DNA of 64,000 nucleotides. Source: Gnomoniopsis sp. IMI 355080. Its lineage: Eukaryota > Ascomycota > Sordariomycetes > Diaporthales > Gnomoniaceae. Made by a program: the position numbers and the translations under genes. This document shows positions 10,018 through 21,149 of the stretch, one piece after another. Under the pieces are notes generated by a model. The model did no database searches, was not told the DNA's origin, and was given only the letters and a program-made list of their open reading frames with translations. Every line of letters begins with the position of its first letter. Position 1 is the first letter of the stretch. Location of the stretch: contig JAPEVC010000130.1 of the NCBI GenBank assembly GCA_027946555.1, forward strand, positions 40,659-104,658. The letters run 5' to 3'.

Positions 10018-11363
10018 ATGTCCGACCTGGACGACCGAGTTGACGACGTCTCCGACGGCGGAGGCGACGACCTCTTCGGCGACGACGATGGCGATGACGC
10101 GTCTCAAATCGAGGACAACCCGCCCATTCCCAGCGACGATGAGTCGGACCCGGACCAAGCCCGCAGACGAAGCGCGACACCCGACAGCCCACCACACCGT
10201 GGTGGCCGGAGCCAGAGGGACCTGACTCCGGAGGTGGTAGAAGAAAACCAATTGGTCCATTCCGAGACCCTGTTTCGTCATGGTCTGCCCAAAACCGACG
10301 GAAAGGTAAGGAGACGCCTTGTCTCGAGTCTCTGGTCTTATGATCGTGTCTAACTCATGTCAAGATGCAAATCGCCAAAGTACCCAACTTCTTGCGATTC
10401 ATCCCTGAATTATACAACGAAGAGGCACCTATTTCCGAATGGGCCATCGAGAACTCATTGCGCCAAATACCGGTGAATCTTGTCCGATACCGTCGTAACC
10501 CGCAGACAGGCGACTTGGAGAGCAACGCGAATATTTACAGATGGAGTGATGGTTCTATGACTGTGCAGGTCGGCGAAGAACACTATGACATCCAGGTCAA
10601 ACCCCAGATACCCCCACCTCACAAGGCATACATGCCCGATCGCGACGCCAACCGTTATATTGCTGCTGCTCAAGAAGGCATGCAACAGCTCCTCACTGTT
10701 GCACACGTTACCGAAGAATGGGCGATACGTCCCGATAGGCAGCGTGTGGAGGAGGATACCGAGCGTCTCAGGGAGCAGATGGGCCTGGCGAGTGGAGGGG
10801 CGAGGGAGGGCGAGCTGATCATCACCACCACCCAGGATCCTGAATTGCAAAAGAGACAGGCTGAGTTGGCAGAGAAAGAGCGCATTCGTGCTCAGCGGAA
10901 ACGCGAGAATGCCCAGTTGCGAGTCGAGGCCGGACCAGGCGGGTTTCGGAAAGGTGCCTCCAGCTCCATGGGCCTGGGTGACCTGGAGAGTGGCCGACGC
11001 GCTGCATCAGGGCGCAAGAGGGGCGCCGGTGGCTCGGCGAAGCGGAGTCGTGCCAGGAACGACGACTACGATTCGGACGACGAAGGTCAATACGGACAAG
11101 ACGCCTACGATAAACACGACGACTTTATTGCGTCCAGTGGCGACGAGGTCTCAGAAGGTGACGACGACGATATTCTCGACGACGGGGATGTGGAATTTGA
11201 GCGAGAGCGACCACACGCTAAGCGTCAGAGAACAGAGGAGCACTCGGACGAGGCCGATGCTGATGCGGATGGTGAGCCTGATGATGACGCCCCTGCAACA
11301 GCTGGCGACCATAGTCGACGTCGTGTGCGTCGCGTGGTGTCGGACGACGACGACGATGAGTAG
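10018..11363 (+). CDS. LEO1: Paf1 complex subunit Leo1
   Basis: Leo1 is a subunit of the Paf1 transcription-elongation complex, which travels with RNA polymerase II and supports H2B ubiquitination and H3 methylation. Exons 10018-10305 and 10365-11363 give 428 aa. The N-terminus is strongly acidic (DDLFGDDDGDD). The Leo1 core follows the intron: AKVPNFLRFIPELY, then NLVRYRR, a NIYRWSDGSMTVQVGEEHYDI strand block and AYMPDRDANR. The C-terminus is alternating basic and acidic, rich in Ser/Asp casein-kinase-like sites, and ends SDDDDDE. The intron ends in an AAG acceptor, less common than CAG or TAG, but exon 2 begins exactly at the conserved region. Start chosen as the first in-frame ATG, context GCCGCCATGT. 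Confidence 0.95.
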
Positions 11364-12020
11364 ACCATGTCGGAGTTGAGAGCTTTAAGAGTGGCCATAA
11401 TGCTGCCCTACGTGGATAAAACCTTATCATTCGGGGATGATTCTCAGTCAAGAATGGTATATAAGGACTTCGCACCCAATTATTTTGCATGGGAGAGATC
11501 TATCTGTGTTGGCGTTGCGGCATACATTCATCGACCGGCATTGCAATTCGAGCCGGTTTTGAAAATAACATAATGCGGCTTTGTGACTTTCGAGGTATAG
11601 GGCTTTGGAGCAGACACAGCAGACAGCGCGAGCTATGTATATAGGCTGTTTGATTACTCTGCACCATGTCCTTCGCCGCAGATACCTCATGCTTTTTAAT
11701 TGTACTGGCGCAAAATTCATAATTTATGCCTCCATTCCCTCTCGTGGGGCCTTCCAAATGTACCCAATGTCTCGGCCAATCCGCGGCAGGGGCAATGCGG
11801 ATGTCAGCGTTCCACTTTCCCCACGATCTTCACATGTCACTACTTGCCCTCCTACGCTCCCTGGCTTAACGTCACTCCCCAACACACCCGCTCCCGGACT
11901 CTCCTCAGAAGGGCGCCGGCCTTTCAGACCTTCGCTCCACAATGGACTGACAGCATTGAATCTTGCACCTTTCCTTTATTCCGTTCAAATGCCCCTCAGC
12001 AATTGCGGTGTCGTGAAATC
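11364..12020. other. Intergenic, LEO1 to patatin-like gene
   Basis: Same-strand spacer holding the LEO1 3' UTR and the promoter and leader of the patatin-like gene. The second half is C/T-rich, as expected for a fungal leader. No other gene is supported. Confidence 0.6.
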
Positions 12021-14048
12021 ATGGGGTCGATTACGTTGGTGATCGCGGGCATCTGGGGCCTAATTGTCGAGATCTTCAACTTCTGGTGTAGGGTGAGTGC
12101 TCAATTACTTCTGCTGCAGTACAATACCGCCCCTTCTGTACAAATCCTCATGGACTGACGTCGCCACAATTCAAACAGCGATTTCTCGCCTGGTACCGAC
12201 GCAAAGCCCCTGCCGAGCTCTGGCTCGATGTCCTTCGCCATGCCGAGTCGTACGAAGAGTGGGAAGAAGCAGCTCTACGCCTTGATAACCTCCTCGGACT
12301 CGACCTCTGGCGCTATAATCAGGTTTCGCGATACTACGACTACCGGCTCATTAATGAAAGGCTGGACAGCTTGACCGTCGCGCGCGAGGAGCAGGACATA
12401 CAAGGGCTGGTCAACCTGCTACGATCTGGACTGGTGCGTAACTTGGGTAACATCACCGCGACAAAGTTGTACAACAGGAGCTTTGCCGGGACAAAGTTTC
12501 TCATTGAGGAGTACATCACACAAGTCGCCGTGGCGATTGAGGATATCAGCCGCCTCCCTGCAGTGCCGCCCAGCGGTGTAGGCTTCCTCACAACCACTGA
12601 CCCAAGTAACAGCAATGCCAACGCGCTCGGCTCATCGTCTGCGCAATTACAGCCCCCTACCGTGCACTTCAGTGACAACAGCCCCAGCAACGCTGCCGCA
12701 GAAGGACTCGTCGCGAATACCAAGGCGCCCATGACGATGTCGAATCAAATGAAGCTGGATTTTGTGCATGATACGAGGCAAGCCTTTGGCCGCAGCACAC
12801 TTGTGTTACAGGGTGGTGCTATTTTTGGGTTGTGCCACCTGGGCGTCGTCAAGGCTCTGTTCCTGCGCGGTCTCCTCCCTCGCATTATTACTGGTACTGC
12901 AACGGGGGCGCTAATCGCCGCACTGGTGGCTATACACAAGGAGGAAGAACTGCCTGCTGTGCTGAAAGGTGATGGCATTGATCTCAGTGCTTTTTCTGCA
13001 AAGGCGACGGCGAAAGGCAAGGAAAGCGACGCGGATGGGGGGCAGTCTTACTTCAGCAGGCGCGGAACTCTGCTGAGGAGGATAAGGCGGTTCTGGAAGG
13101 AAGGGTACTTCCTTGACGTCAAGGTATTGGAGCAATGTGTGCGCGCCAATGTCGGTGATCTCACGTTTGAGGAGGCATATGCCAGGAGTAAAAGGGTACT
13201 AAACATCACTGTGGCCACGGCGGGGCAGGCTGGTGTACCAACGCTGTTGAACTACTTGACAGCGCCGAATGTGGTTTGTACTAAATCCTCTCCCGAAAGG
13301 GATGCTTTAAACTGACTATCCGTAGTTGATATGGACAGCCGCAGTGGCCTCGAACGCCTCGACACCCACGTTCTATGGTCACAAGGAGACAATCATCCTT
13401 TGCAAAGATCACGAGGGCAATATTGTCCCTTGGGCTCCTGCGAATGAGATCGACCTTCGCCACTGGACCCATGTCTCTTATACGGAGCGCAACTCGCCCC
13501 TGATGCGGATTGCCGAACTGTTCAACGTGAACCACTTCATCGTTTCCCAGGCTCGACCCTACCTTATCCCATTCTTACAATCAGATATGCATGGACCCTC
13601 ACTCCTGGAGACACGCAACAAAGTGCTATCTATCACTGCGTTCCTCGTCAGAATGGTGGGCTTGGAAGTGAGACATCGTCTCCGACAGCTGGACACTCTC
13701 GGCCTTTTACCCACAGGCATTAGAAGATTCCTGGTGGATGAGCGTGTGCCCGGCGCAAGCGTGATGCTAGTTCCCGAGGTCACTGCTGGAGACTTCATTA
13801 GACTATTGGAGACGCCCACGAGAGAGACGCTGGATTACTGGATTTCCCGAGGAGAAAGGAGTGTTTGGCCGGCCGTCTCGGCTCTAAAGGTGCGCTGTGC
13901 CATCGAGGCGGAACTTGATCGGGCGTACCAAATGGCGAGACGACTTAAGGCAGGAAGTTTGAGGAGAAAGTCAAGTATGTCTAATAATGTCACAGTTAGT
14001 GGAAAGGACCACAGACATCGCGCTAATAGCCTGGGCGCGAATCATTGA
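12021..14048 (+). CDS. Patatin-like (PNPLA/Tgl-type) protein lacking catalytic Ser and Asp
   Basis: Related to yeast Tgl3/4/5 triacylglycerol lipases and the fungal PLPL patatin-like proteins. Exons 12021-12092, 12179-13273 and 13326-14048 give 629 aa. A hydrophobic N-terminal segment (ITLVIAGIWGLIVEIF) may anchor the protein to membrane or lipid droplets. The DUF3336-like region (about 25-200) precedes the patatin fold, which starts with an oxyanion-type LQGGAIFGLCHLGV. The nucleophile elbow reads G263-T-A265-T-G267, so the Ser of GXSXG is Ala. The family block preceding AELFNVNHFIVSQA reads HVSYTERNSPL (438-448) instead of DGSxxxDLP, so the dyad Asp also appears missing. The fold assignment is firm; hydrolase activity is doubtful. 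I believe related fungal PLPL proteins share this elbow, but that is from memory. Confidence 0.9.
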
Positions 14049-14419
14049 GTTTTGGTCTGGGTATGCCAATCCAGAGGAAAAGGAAATATTTGTCACTTAG
14101 CTACTTCTTGCATGAGTTTGAGTAATATGAACGGGTGGATCAGGGTAGGCGTACATGGCACCTAGGTAATATGGACTGGAGCATGAAGTCGGCATTGGTG
14201 GATCCTCGTGGGCATTTTCTTATTCAGGTGGCATGGTGCCACTCACTATTGATATGAATGCTATGACCAAAAAAAGTTCATTGGATGTACGATTAGGCAC
14301 GATAATCGCTACCAGAAGAGAAACAACGGATGCAATTACGCAAACTGGCTAAGGGCTATGCTGCCCTTTGTCAACCCGCCCCAGGAGTCCACCTGTGCAC
14401 CGATAAAGACATCTTGCGT
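14049..14419. other. Convergent 3' intergenic region
   Basis: Lies between the patatin-like gene and the amidase, tail to tail. It contains ACCTAGGTA at 14160-14168 and no other feature I can support. Confidence 0.6.
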
Positions 14420-16316
14420 TCAACTCTGCACAATCTTGGAGAGGAGCTCAGCTGCCGCCATAGTCTCCTCGTCCCTGAAATGTTTTCCAACGAGCTGGAC
14501 TGCAATAGGAGCTCCGGCGAATGTGTCTGGCTTGTCTGATTTTTGGGTAGCAATTAGCATGCGATGGCATACAGTTCCAAGTAAGCATATGTGTGCAACT
14601 TACATTTCTTATACTCACGCTCGTCAATTGTGGATCTCGGCGTATAGTCCGCTTCGATGGCATCTACCTTGGGGTCTGCTTTCAAGCCCGTTGGGAAGAT
14701 CACGGCAGGTTGGTCGAGAATATTCCAGATGGCTGTGTAGGACCAATACTGGGCAGTGCCCAGCTCAGCAGCCACACCGACATATGTTGGACACAGGATG
14801 AAGTCAACGCCTCTTTCTTTCATAAGACGATGGTATCTGGTGCTGCAGTCAGTCGCATACTTTGCTAAAACCTTGATTCACCATGGAGCGCTCACTCTGC
14901 CCGGTATGCCTCTCTCTCGACATTCAACTCCCAGTTCCGGTGTATGCTGATCGGCTCTGGATCCGCATAGTCGAACGCCCACTGGGTTAACGGCATAGTC
15001 GGCTCTCCACCTTGTGCGAGAAGGTCCTTTTGACACTTCGCGGCGTCGGGGAAATAGAGTGCCTTGACAATTTCCCACCCTTTGGCATGGTCATATGGCG
15101 AGAAATCAACCACTTTGACACCGGCCGCTTGCAGCTTCGACACCGCATGTCTCAGCCCTCTGGTGATGGGAGGGTGAGGGTGCACAACGCTAGATGGCCA
15201 CGAGGTCAGTAATTCGAGAGGTGCTAGTAGAATCAAGTGCTGGCGGGTGGTTTATACTAACCCATCGTCCCAAATTACGCCGACAGTGAACTCCCCCGGC
15301 TTGTACGTCGGAATGGATTTCCAGGGCAGTGGAACAAGTGAGGTTTCTTCTTCCCACGGCTGCTGATCAATGACACTTTTCTGGAATAGATTGAGATCTG
15401 CCACGCTGTTGGCCAATGGCCCTATCACGCAACGGATGCTCTCCTGTCCATCACCCGGCAAAAAGACTCCCTTGTATGGATTTCGGAGAGCGGTTGGGCG
15501 CAGACCGTACGCTCCACAGAAGGCTGCTGGAGCTCTGATTGATCCGCCAATATCAGTACCAATCCCAAGGGCGGCGCACCGAAAGCCCAGAGATGCCCCC
15601 TCACCGCCGCTCGACCCACCAGGCGTAAGCTTGCGGTTGTAGGGGTTCACCGTGGTTCCATTCAAGTTGTTGCTGCAGTCGAGATGCTGTTGAGGTTTTG
15701 GAATATGTCAACGTCATGTTGGTTCTCGAGGCCGTGGATGGGAAGAAACGGAATTCACGCTTACCATGAGACTCTGCGGTGTGTTTGTCCTCACATGGAA
15801 AACAGCACCAGCATTCGCCAACAGCCGTATAAGAAGTGCATCTTCCTCCGGGATGTTGTCCGTCCACGCAACATACGAAGCATTACACGTCCGCCCCTTC
15901 AGACCTATGTGCTCCTTCACGGATATAGGCACGCCGTGCAAGGGCCCCAGAAGCTGGCCAGTGGACTCGAAGTGTGAGTCCAGAGCAGCTGCGCGCTTCA
16001 AGGCATCTTCAACCATGAACTCGACAGCAAAGTTGAGCAATTGCTGTCCGACATGGGCCCGCTTCAGGAAGGCAGTGACCGTCTTGACCGCCGTCAATGT
16101 GCCGGCGCCCATGCGGGACACAAGTTCCACGGCGGTACAGTTGGTGATCTCGAGCTCTTCGGGGGTGAGAAGCTTGCAAGTTTCAATGAAAGACGTGACA
16201 TCAAGTTGGTCTTTGGGGGGCAGCTTGTCTTCGGATAGGAGCCATTCTGGGTTCATTGAATCCTGCGTGAATTTCCGGCATTTTTCAGCCTTGACCTCCC
16301 AGTCTGCTTTCGCCAT
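14420..16316 (-). CDS. Amidase-signature hydrolase (acetamidase/GatA-like)
   Basis: Amidase-signature enzyme that hydrolyses an amide, releasing ammonia and a carboxylate; substrate unknown (fungal acetamidases are the closest type). Exons 16316-15765, 15686-15262, 15189-14896, 14836-14604 and 14535-14420 give 539 aa. The Ser-cisSer-Lys triad is complete: Lys134 in SVKEH, Ser209 in GGSSGG and Ser233 in GTDIGGSIR. The spacing (75 and 24 residues) equals that of mammalian FAAH Lys142/Ser217/Ser241. The C-terminal block DTFAGAPIAVQLVGKHFRDE is typical. The start is the first ATG of the open frame. It is divergent from an MFS transporter across a GATA-rich promoter, suggesting nitrogen-regulated uptake and breakdown, which is inference. 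Confidence 0.93.
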
Positions 16317-17264
16317 GATCGTCAACTCCTACTGTGTCTTTCGAATGAAATTGGCGTTGTGTTAAATCTAAGTACGTGTGTGTGCCGACTATTCTTGCGC
16401 AAGGAAATGGGCCAGTTTGTTATCGTTCAGCTGGTGAACCAGGGAAGTATACACTTATTGACGGGTACTCAGTATGATAACTTCATAGCCGAAAATACGG
16501 GAATTTAGAACGCATCCACGTCTCTATAATATATATCATATCCATAGTCGATCAGTCCACATTTGCTCTGTGCATCGCAGGCTGCTTATCAGCAGCCACT
16601 GAGTATTTTGCCGGAGTTGAAACATCTGGAGGTCATTTTACTCCGTATCACACACTGGAAATACGGATAGACGGTTTATCACTGTTATTATTACATGAAT
16701 CGTACAAGCGCAAGATACTTTTGCTAGGAACCGGCACTAATGATGGTTCGCCCAGCAAAGGCGCTATCAAACCAAGACAGACTGATGAGGGGTTGTTCGG
16801 AGGGAAAGTTAGCAAGCTGAGTCTGTCCCGACGGCTTCAACAGGTACCTCTTAGATATCGAGCCCGGCGGGATGCCCCGTGGTTCTTATCAGCCTGCTGC
16901 CGTAGAAGATGCGCGGTAATGATCTCCTCGCCAGTCGTAGTAATAAATCGATGGAGTATCAATGATACGGGCAGTTACTTCAATAGAAAAGTGCTCAGCT
17001 GCGAGGTCGGCTTTCTTTATAAACACACTCCCTACCCTGTCCTCCCCGGTTCATACTGCATAGCTATAAACAGCCTGGGATACAAAGTGACAGCAAAACC
17101 ACTTTAGTACTAATTGGCTTGGGCATCTTCTTCAATCCCATTCACGTTCATCTAGTATTGATAGTTAACGTCGATAATTACTGTATTGCGTATCTATCAG
17201 CGTCTCTCTCCTATCAACATCGCATCTTCCCGACTCTCCGACTTCGACCCAGGGTTTTAGCAGC
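16317..17264. promoter_or_regulatory. Divergent amidase/MFS promoter with seven HGATAR sites
   Basis: Sites matching HGATAR, the AreA/NIT2-type core, occur at 16475-16480 (+), 16585-16591 (-), 16676-16681 (-), 16885-16891 (-), 17172-17177 (+), 17194-17199 (-) and 17211-17216 (-). About three would be expected by chance in this length at equal base frequencies. I consider the 387-base open frame inside this segment spurious. Confidence 0.5.
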
Positions 17265-19381
17265 ATGACTTTGCCTGCGGCCGTTGGCGGCCCAACAAGT
17301 CCTGAAGATGGATACATTCCTGGAACAGTGCATCTGGTGGATCTAGAAGGGACGATGCAAACTCGTCACGCCGAAGGAGGCCAACGCGACATCGTACTCG
17401 TTCCAGCTCCCTCAAACGATCCTGATGATCCTCTTAATTGGACGCCGAGGCGGAAGCTTCTGTCTACTTTCTGCATGTGTGTGTAAGTAGCTCTCGTCAG
17501 AAGATTTCCCCCCGGTAGCCCTATTCGATTAGTTGACCTTGTTTAGATATACTATGGCTATTGGAATTGCCTCCGCTGCAATTTACTCCATCCTCACTCC
17601 TATTGCACAAGCGACGAACCTCACTCTGGATGAACTGAATACGGGAACAGGTTATATGTTTCTGGCTTTTGGGTGGGGTTGTCTGGTCTTTCAGCCCATT
17701 GCGCAGCAATATGGTAAAAGGCCTACGTACCTATTCTCTCTTCTGGCAACCATGGTATGTTTGACTGTAATCTGGCCGATCTCTACAGCATCCAAAACTT
17801 GGAATCTGACTCTGGAGCTTGCTAGTGTATTATGATCTGGGCCCCCTTTACCACAACTAATGGTCAATGGATTGCAAACAAGGTCTTACAAGGGCTTGTT
17901 GGAGCCCCTATTGAGTCACTTTGCGAAATCTCTGTCTCCGACATTGTAAGTTCGCATCTACTCCTCTACGAAGAGAACGGCCTTGGTTAACGTGCTTTCA
18001 GTACTTTACTCACGAACGTGGAACCTACATGGGAGTCTACGCTCTTTTTCTGACCAGCAGCAATTTTGTGGCTCCATTGATCGCTGGATTTATCAATGAT
18101 GGTCAAGGTTGGCAATGGGTTTTGGTATGTACAACCCGAAACTAGGCGTAACGCTTCACTTGACTCTGACAATCTCTCAGTACTGGTGTGCTATATTCTG
18201 TGGCATTGGATTCGTCGTTTGCTTCTTCCTGATGGAGGAGACGAACTATCATCGGTCGACGCCGATACAGGGCGAGCCTATCGAAGCGGAAACAGCTATG
18301 GAAGTCTCGAAGACATCTGATCCGGAAAAGACTCCGGCCGCCGATTCGATGTCCCCAGCACCATCCACCCGAGAGAGCAACATGGGCCAATCGCAAAAGT
18401 CCTTCGTACAAAAGATGGCGCTTTTCAAGCGCGGAGATCTAACTAAGAAGAACATGATGAAAGGAATGGTTCTTCGTCCACTGATATTTCTTACCTTCCC
18501 AGTCATCTTCACTGCTGGTTTCATGTATGGATCGATCTTGTGCTACTTCAACATCTTGAACGGCACGACTTCGTTGATCTTATCTTCGACGCCGTATAAC
18601 TTCTCATCCAGTATGGTCGGGCTGACCTATATTGCAACCCTTCTTGGGTCAGCTACAGGGTAAGTCGGCTCTGAGCACGACAGATCAAGGCGTCGGAGAC
18701 CGCATTCAAAACAGCTGACAGTCTTGGTTCCCATTATGCAGTTCCTACTATTCTGGACCGTTAGGCGACAAATTCGTTCTCTGGAAAGCCCGACGAAACG
18801 GAGGCATTCGTGAGCCCGAGGTAAGCGCTGGCGCTTTTCCGGAAAATGTTCAAGACTTATATCTCACTAGCACCGTCTTTGGCTATATGTCATGCCACTG
18901 TTGATCGTACCAAGCGGTCTCCTCCTCTGGGGTGTTGGAGCAGCACACAACGTTCACTGGTTTGGGCTCGTCGTTGCGATGTACATGCTTGGCACTTGTA
19001 TCGCTGTGGGCTGTCAAATACCTGTCGCCTACTGCATCGATTCGTACAGCGACTTTGGGGCCGACGGAGTTGTGACGGTCATTATTGTGAGGAACACGAT
19101 GAGTTTCGCCATTGGATACGGGTAAGATACACATCACAGACATTTCTCTATTTTCGTAAGAAATTTCGCAAAGCAAATTACTGATACCATGCTCTAGCAT
19201 CACTCCGTGGGTGACAAACATGGGTTACCAGAACGCTTTTCTAGTTGCAGCGTTCGCTGCTTTGGTGGTCATCAGTGGTTTCTTGGTGTTTATCAAGTTC
19301 GGGAAAGGCTTCAGAAGGAACAGCACGCAGCGGTATCTCAAGTATATCAAACAGAGAGAAGAAGACGGATTAGCTCATTGA
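17265..19381 (+). CDS. MFS transporter (DHA1-like proton antiporter)
   Basis: Plasma-membrane major facilitator of the fungal DHA1-like type with a cytosolic N-terminus ending NDPDDPLNW, a common signature of these transporters. Eight exons: 17265-17482, 17547-17754, 17826-17945, 18002-18124, 18181-18659, 18742-18820, 18871-19121 and 19198-19381, joining to 553 aa. About 12 hydrophobic segments flank a long charged central loop (about residues 230-310). A motif-A-like GKRPTY follows the second segment, and HERGTYMGVYALF matches the usual TM5-region signature. The C-terminus is short and basic. The substrate cannot be told. It shares a promoter with the amidase, so an amide, a breakdown product or an unrelated drug are all possible. 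Confidence 0.9.
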
Positions 19382-19656
19382 AGACTCAATGTTGTCATAA
19401 ATCCCATAGTTTGGTTTTCCTGGAGGCAAGCAGCAGGATGGTAGAGACAAGAAGCCCTATAGTAATCGCACACGAAGCGTCACTGGATTTCCGGCCCTGC
19501 GTGTCCTGGACTCTGTCCTGTATTTGCAGCCACCAAGGAGACAAGTCGATGCTCGCTGTGGCAGTGAAACTTACTAGAATACTAGAGTGTGGGGACGTTT
19601 AATCTAGCAATGAAAACCGCAGCGTTGATACAATATTCTCAGAAGACAGGGCGGCA

Positions 19657-19676
19657 AGGTACCTACCTAGGTACCT
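19657..19676. repeat. AGGTACCT/ACCTAGGT composite motif
   Basis: The 20-mer AGGTACCTACCTAGGTACCT consists of two AGGTACCT palindromes separated by ACCT. Related forms occur at 1984-2002, 5993-6006, 14160-14168, 58464-58471 and 59161-59170, all between genes. Confidence 0.5.
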
Positions 19677-20611
19677 GATAGGCAGTCGAGGGTTGCGAGA
19701 TATCGAGGAGGGAGTGTACGGCATTTCCAGGAGATTGATGCATTCAGGTTTTGATTAAGCGGCACATCCCCAATTTTCAGATGAACCATTGCATAGCGCT
19801 GCCAGCACACGGATTGCATTTAACGGTTAGGGAATGCGTAATCACCGTGGCTCCCCTCCCCTTCCCGGAGGTTTTCTTTTTGAAGACACAAAACAAGGAG
19901 TACATCTCTGAGGATAGACCTTTAAGGGCTGCGCTCACTCGTTGTAGTATGGGAATCGTACATCCCAGACGATAAGTAGTGAATCCAGGTAATTGTGTGC
20001 GATATCAAAACACCTAGCCCAGACCGTATCTTCCCGCCTGCTACACAACATGGTCATGTGTGCGCAATTGCCTTTACTTAAATCGAGTTTGTAAGAGCAC
20101 AAATGTCGTGCGTCGACACAGCAGGTTGGATAACTACCTCCTAGGCGAGAGACTGACGCTTGGTCCACTTACTTAAGAAGATGGGAACAAGAAGACTCCT
20201 GCTGCTCTTAGAATGGCCAACCTACTGAGAAAAAGAGTTGATGACTGATGCGAGTGTTTTTTCCACAATGCGAGAATTAATTTTATCAGATGGTTGGTTC
20301 CTGAGCCCGATAGAAGTGTCCCACCCGCCAGCCGATAGAGCAAGACAAAGTTGACAAAGTGGCTCTTCTGTGCCGAGGAGAAGTTTCTGGGGCCCGGTCA
20401 CGAGATGAGAGAGCTTTTCAACAGTGTTCCTAACAAAGCAATATCGTGTTTACTTCGGCTATTGAAAGAATCAAGCCCAGCAGATACAGCCGGGTCTCAT
20501 GCACGACGACCTGGGCCCAGAGAGTATCTCAATCAGAATCGAGACAAACAGTCTTTTGTCTACGATGGCGCATGTCTACGCGCACAATGAAGTTCAGTCT
20601 TCTCACACGCA

Positions 20612-20641
20612 TACACACATTACACACACATATATATATAT
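20612..20641. repeat. CA/TA dinucleotide microsatellite
   Basis: An ACAC run passes into an ATAT run of about six units. Ordinary low-complexity sequence, possibly polymorphic between strains. Confidence 0.8.
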
Positions 20642-21149
20642 TTCTCCCTTTCCTCAGGTAATCAGGTAGTTGACTATAGGCAGATACTAGTGAAATGGCC
20701 TCTTGTCGTCTAATACGCCACAAGATCGTTCAACAGTACGTCAAGGTACACTTTGACGACTTCCCAATATAAGCGCGAGAAGATGACTGGAATGACCGCA
20801 ATATAGTGTTTCGTTTGTAAGCGATACACAACCTAACTATCATGTACAGTCACGGGTATCATACGTACCAAGTCGATGGCATGTGGAAAAGTTTTGCGCC
20901 TTCCCGGGTAAGCTGCAAGACCAAAGTAGGTAGGTTTAGCGATCCCATACACGTGCAGCAACATTCGCTGATGTTCCAGAAAAGGCAAAAAAAAACAAAA
21001 AAAAAAAACAGAAGAACATTGCTGGCAAGATATCCCACTGAGTTGAGGTTTGGGTGGAACAAGGGGAAGAGCCTGTCCGGCGAGTGGATTCGTCGACGTC
21101 GCGCAGTTTTCTCGACCGATATGACGCCAAGTTTTGACCGCTGAACTGG

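Larger units (their letters stand above)
19382..21149. other. Gene-poor stretch between MFS and SHB17-like genes
   Basis: 1.8 kb with no supported gene. It contains the palindrome-rich motif at 19657-19676, a CA/TA dinucleotide run near 20612-20641 and an A-rich run near 20988-21010. Short ATG frames have no domain-like content. Base composition looks more AT-rich than the flanking genes by eye. Confidence 0.6.

Noticed and set aside
16721..17107. Open frame inside the amidase/MFS promoter
   Set aside because: No recognisable composition or homology signal, and it lies in AT-rich regulatory sequence.
14420..19381. Secondary-metabolite or horizontally acquired cluster
   Set aside because: Only an amidase and a transporter are present, both with normal fungal introns; no synthase, regulator or compositional break that I can demonstrate.
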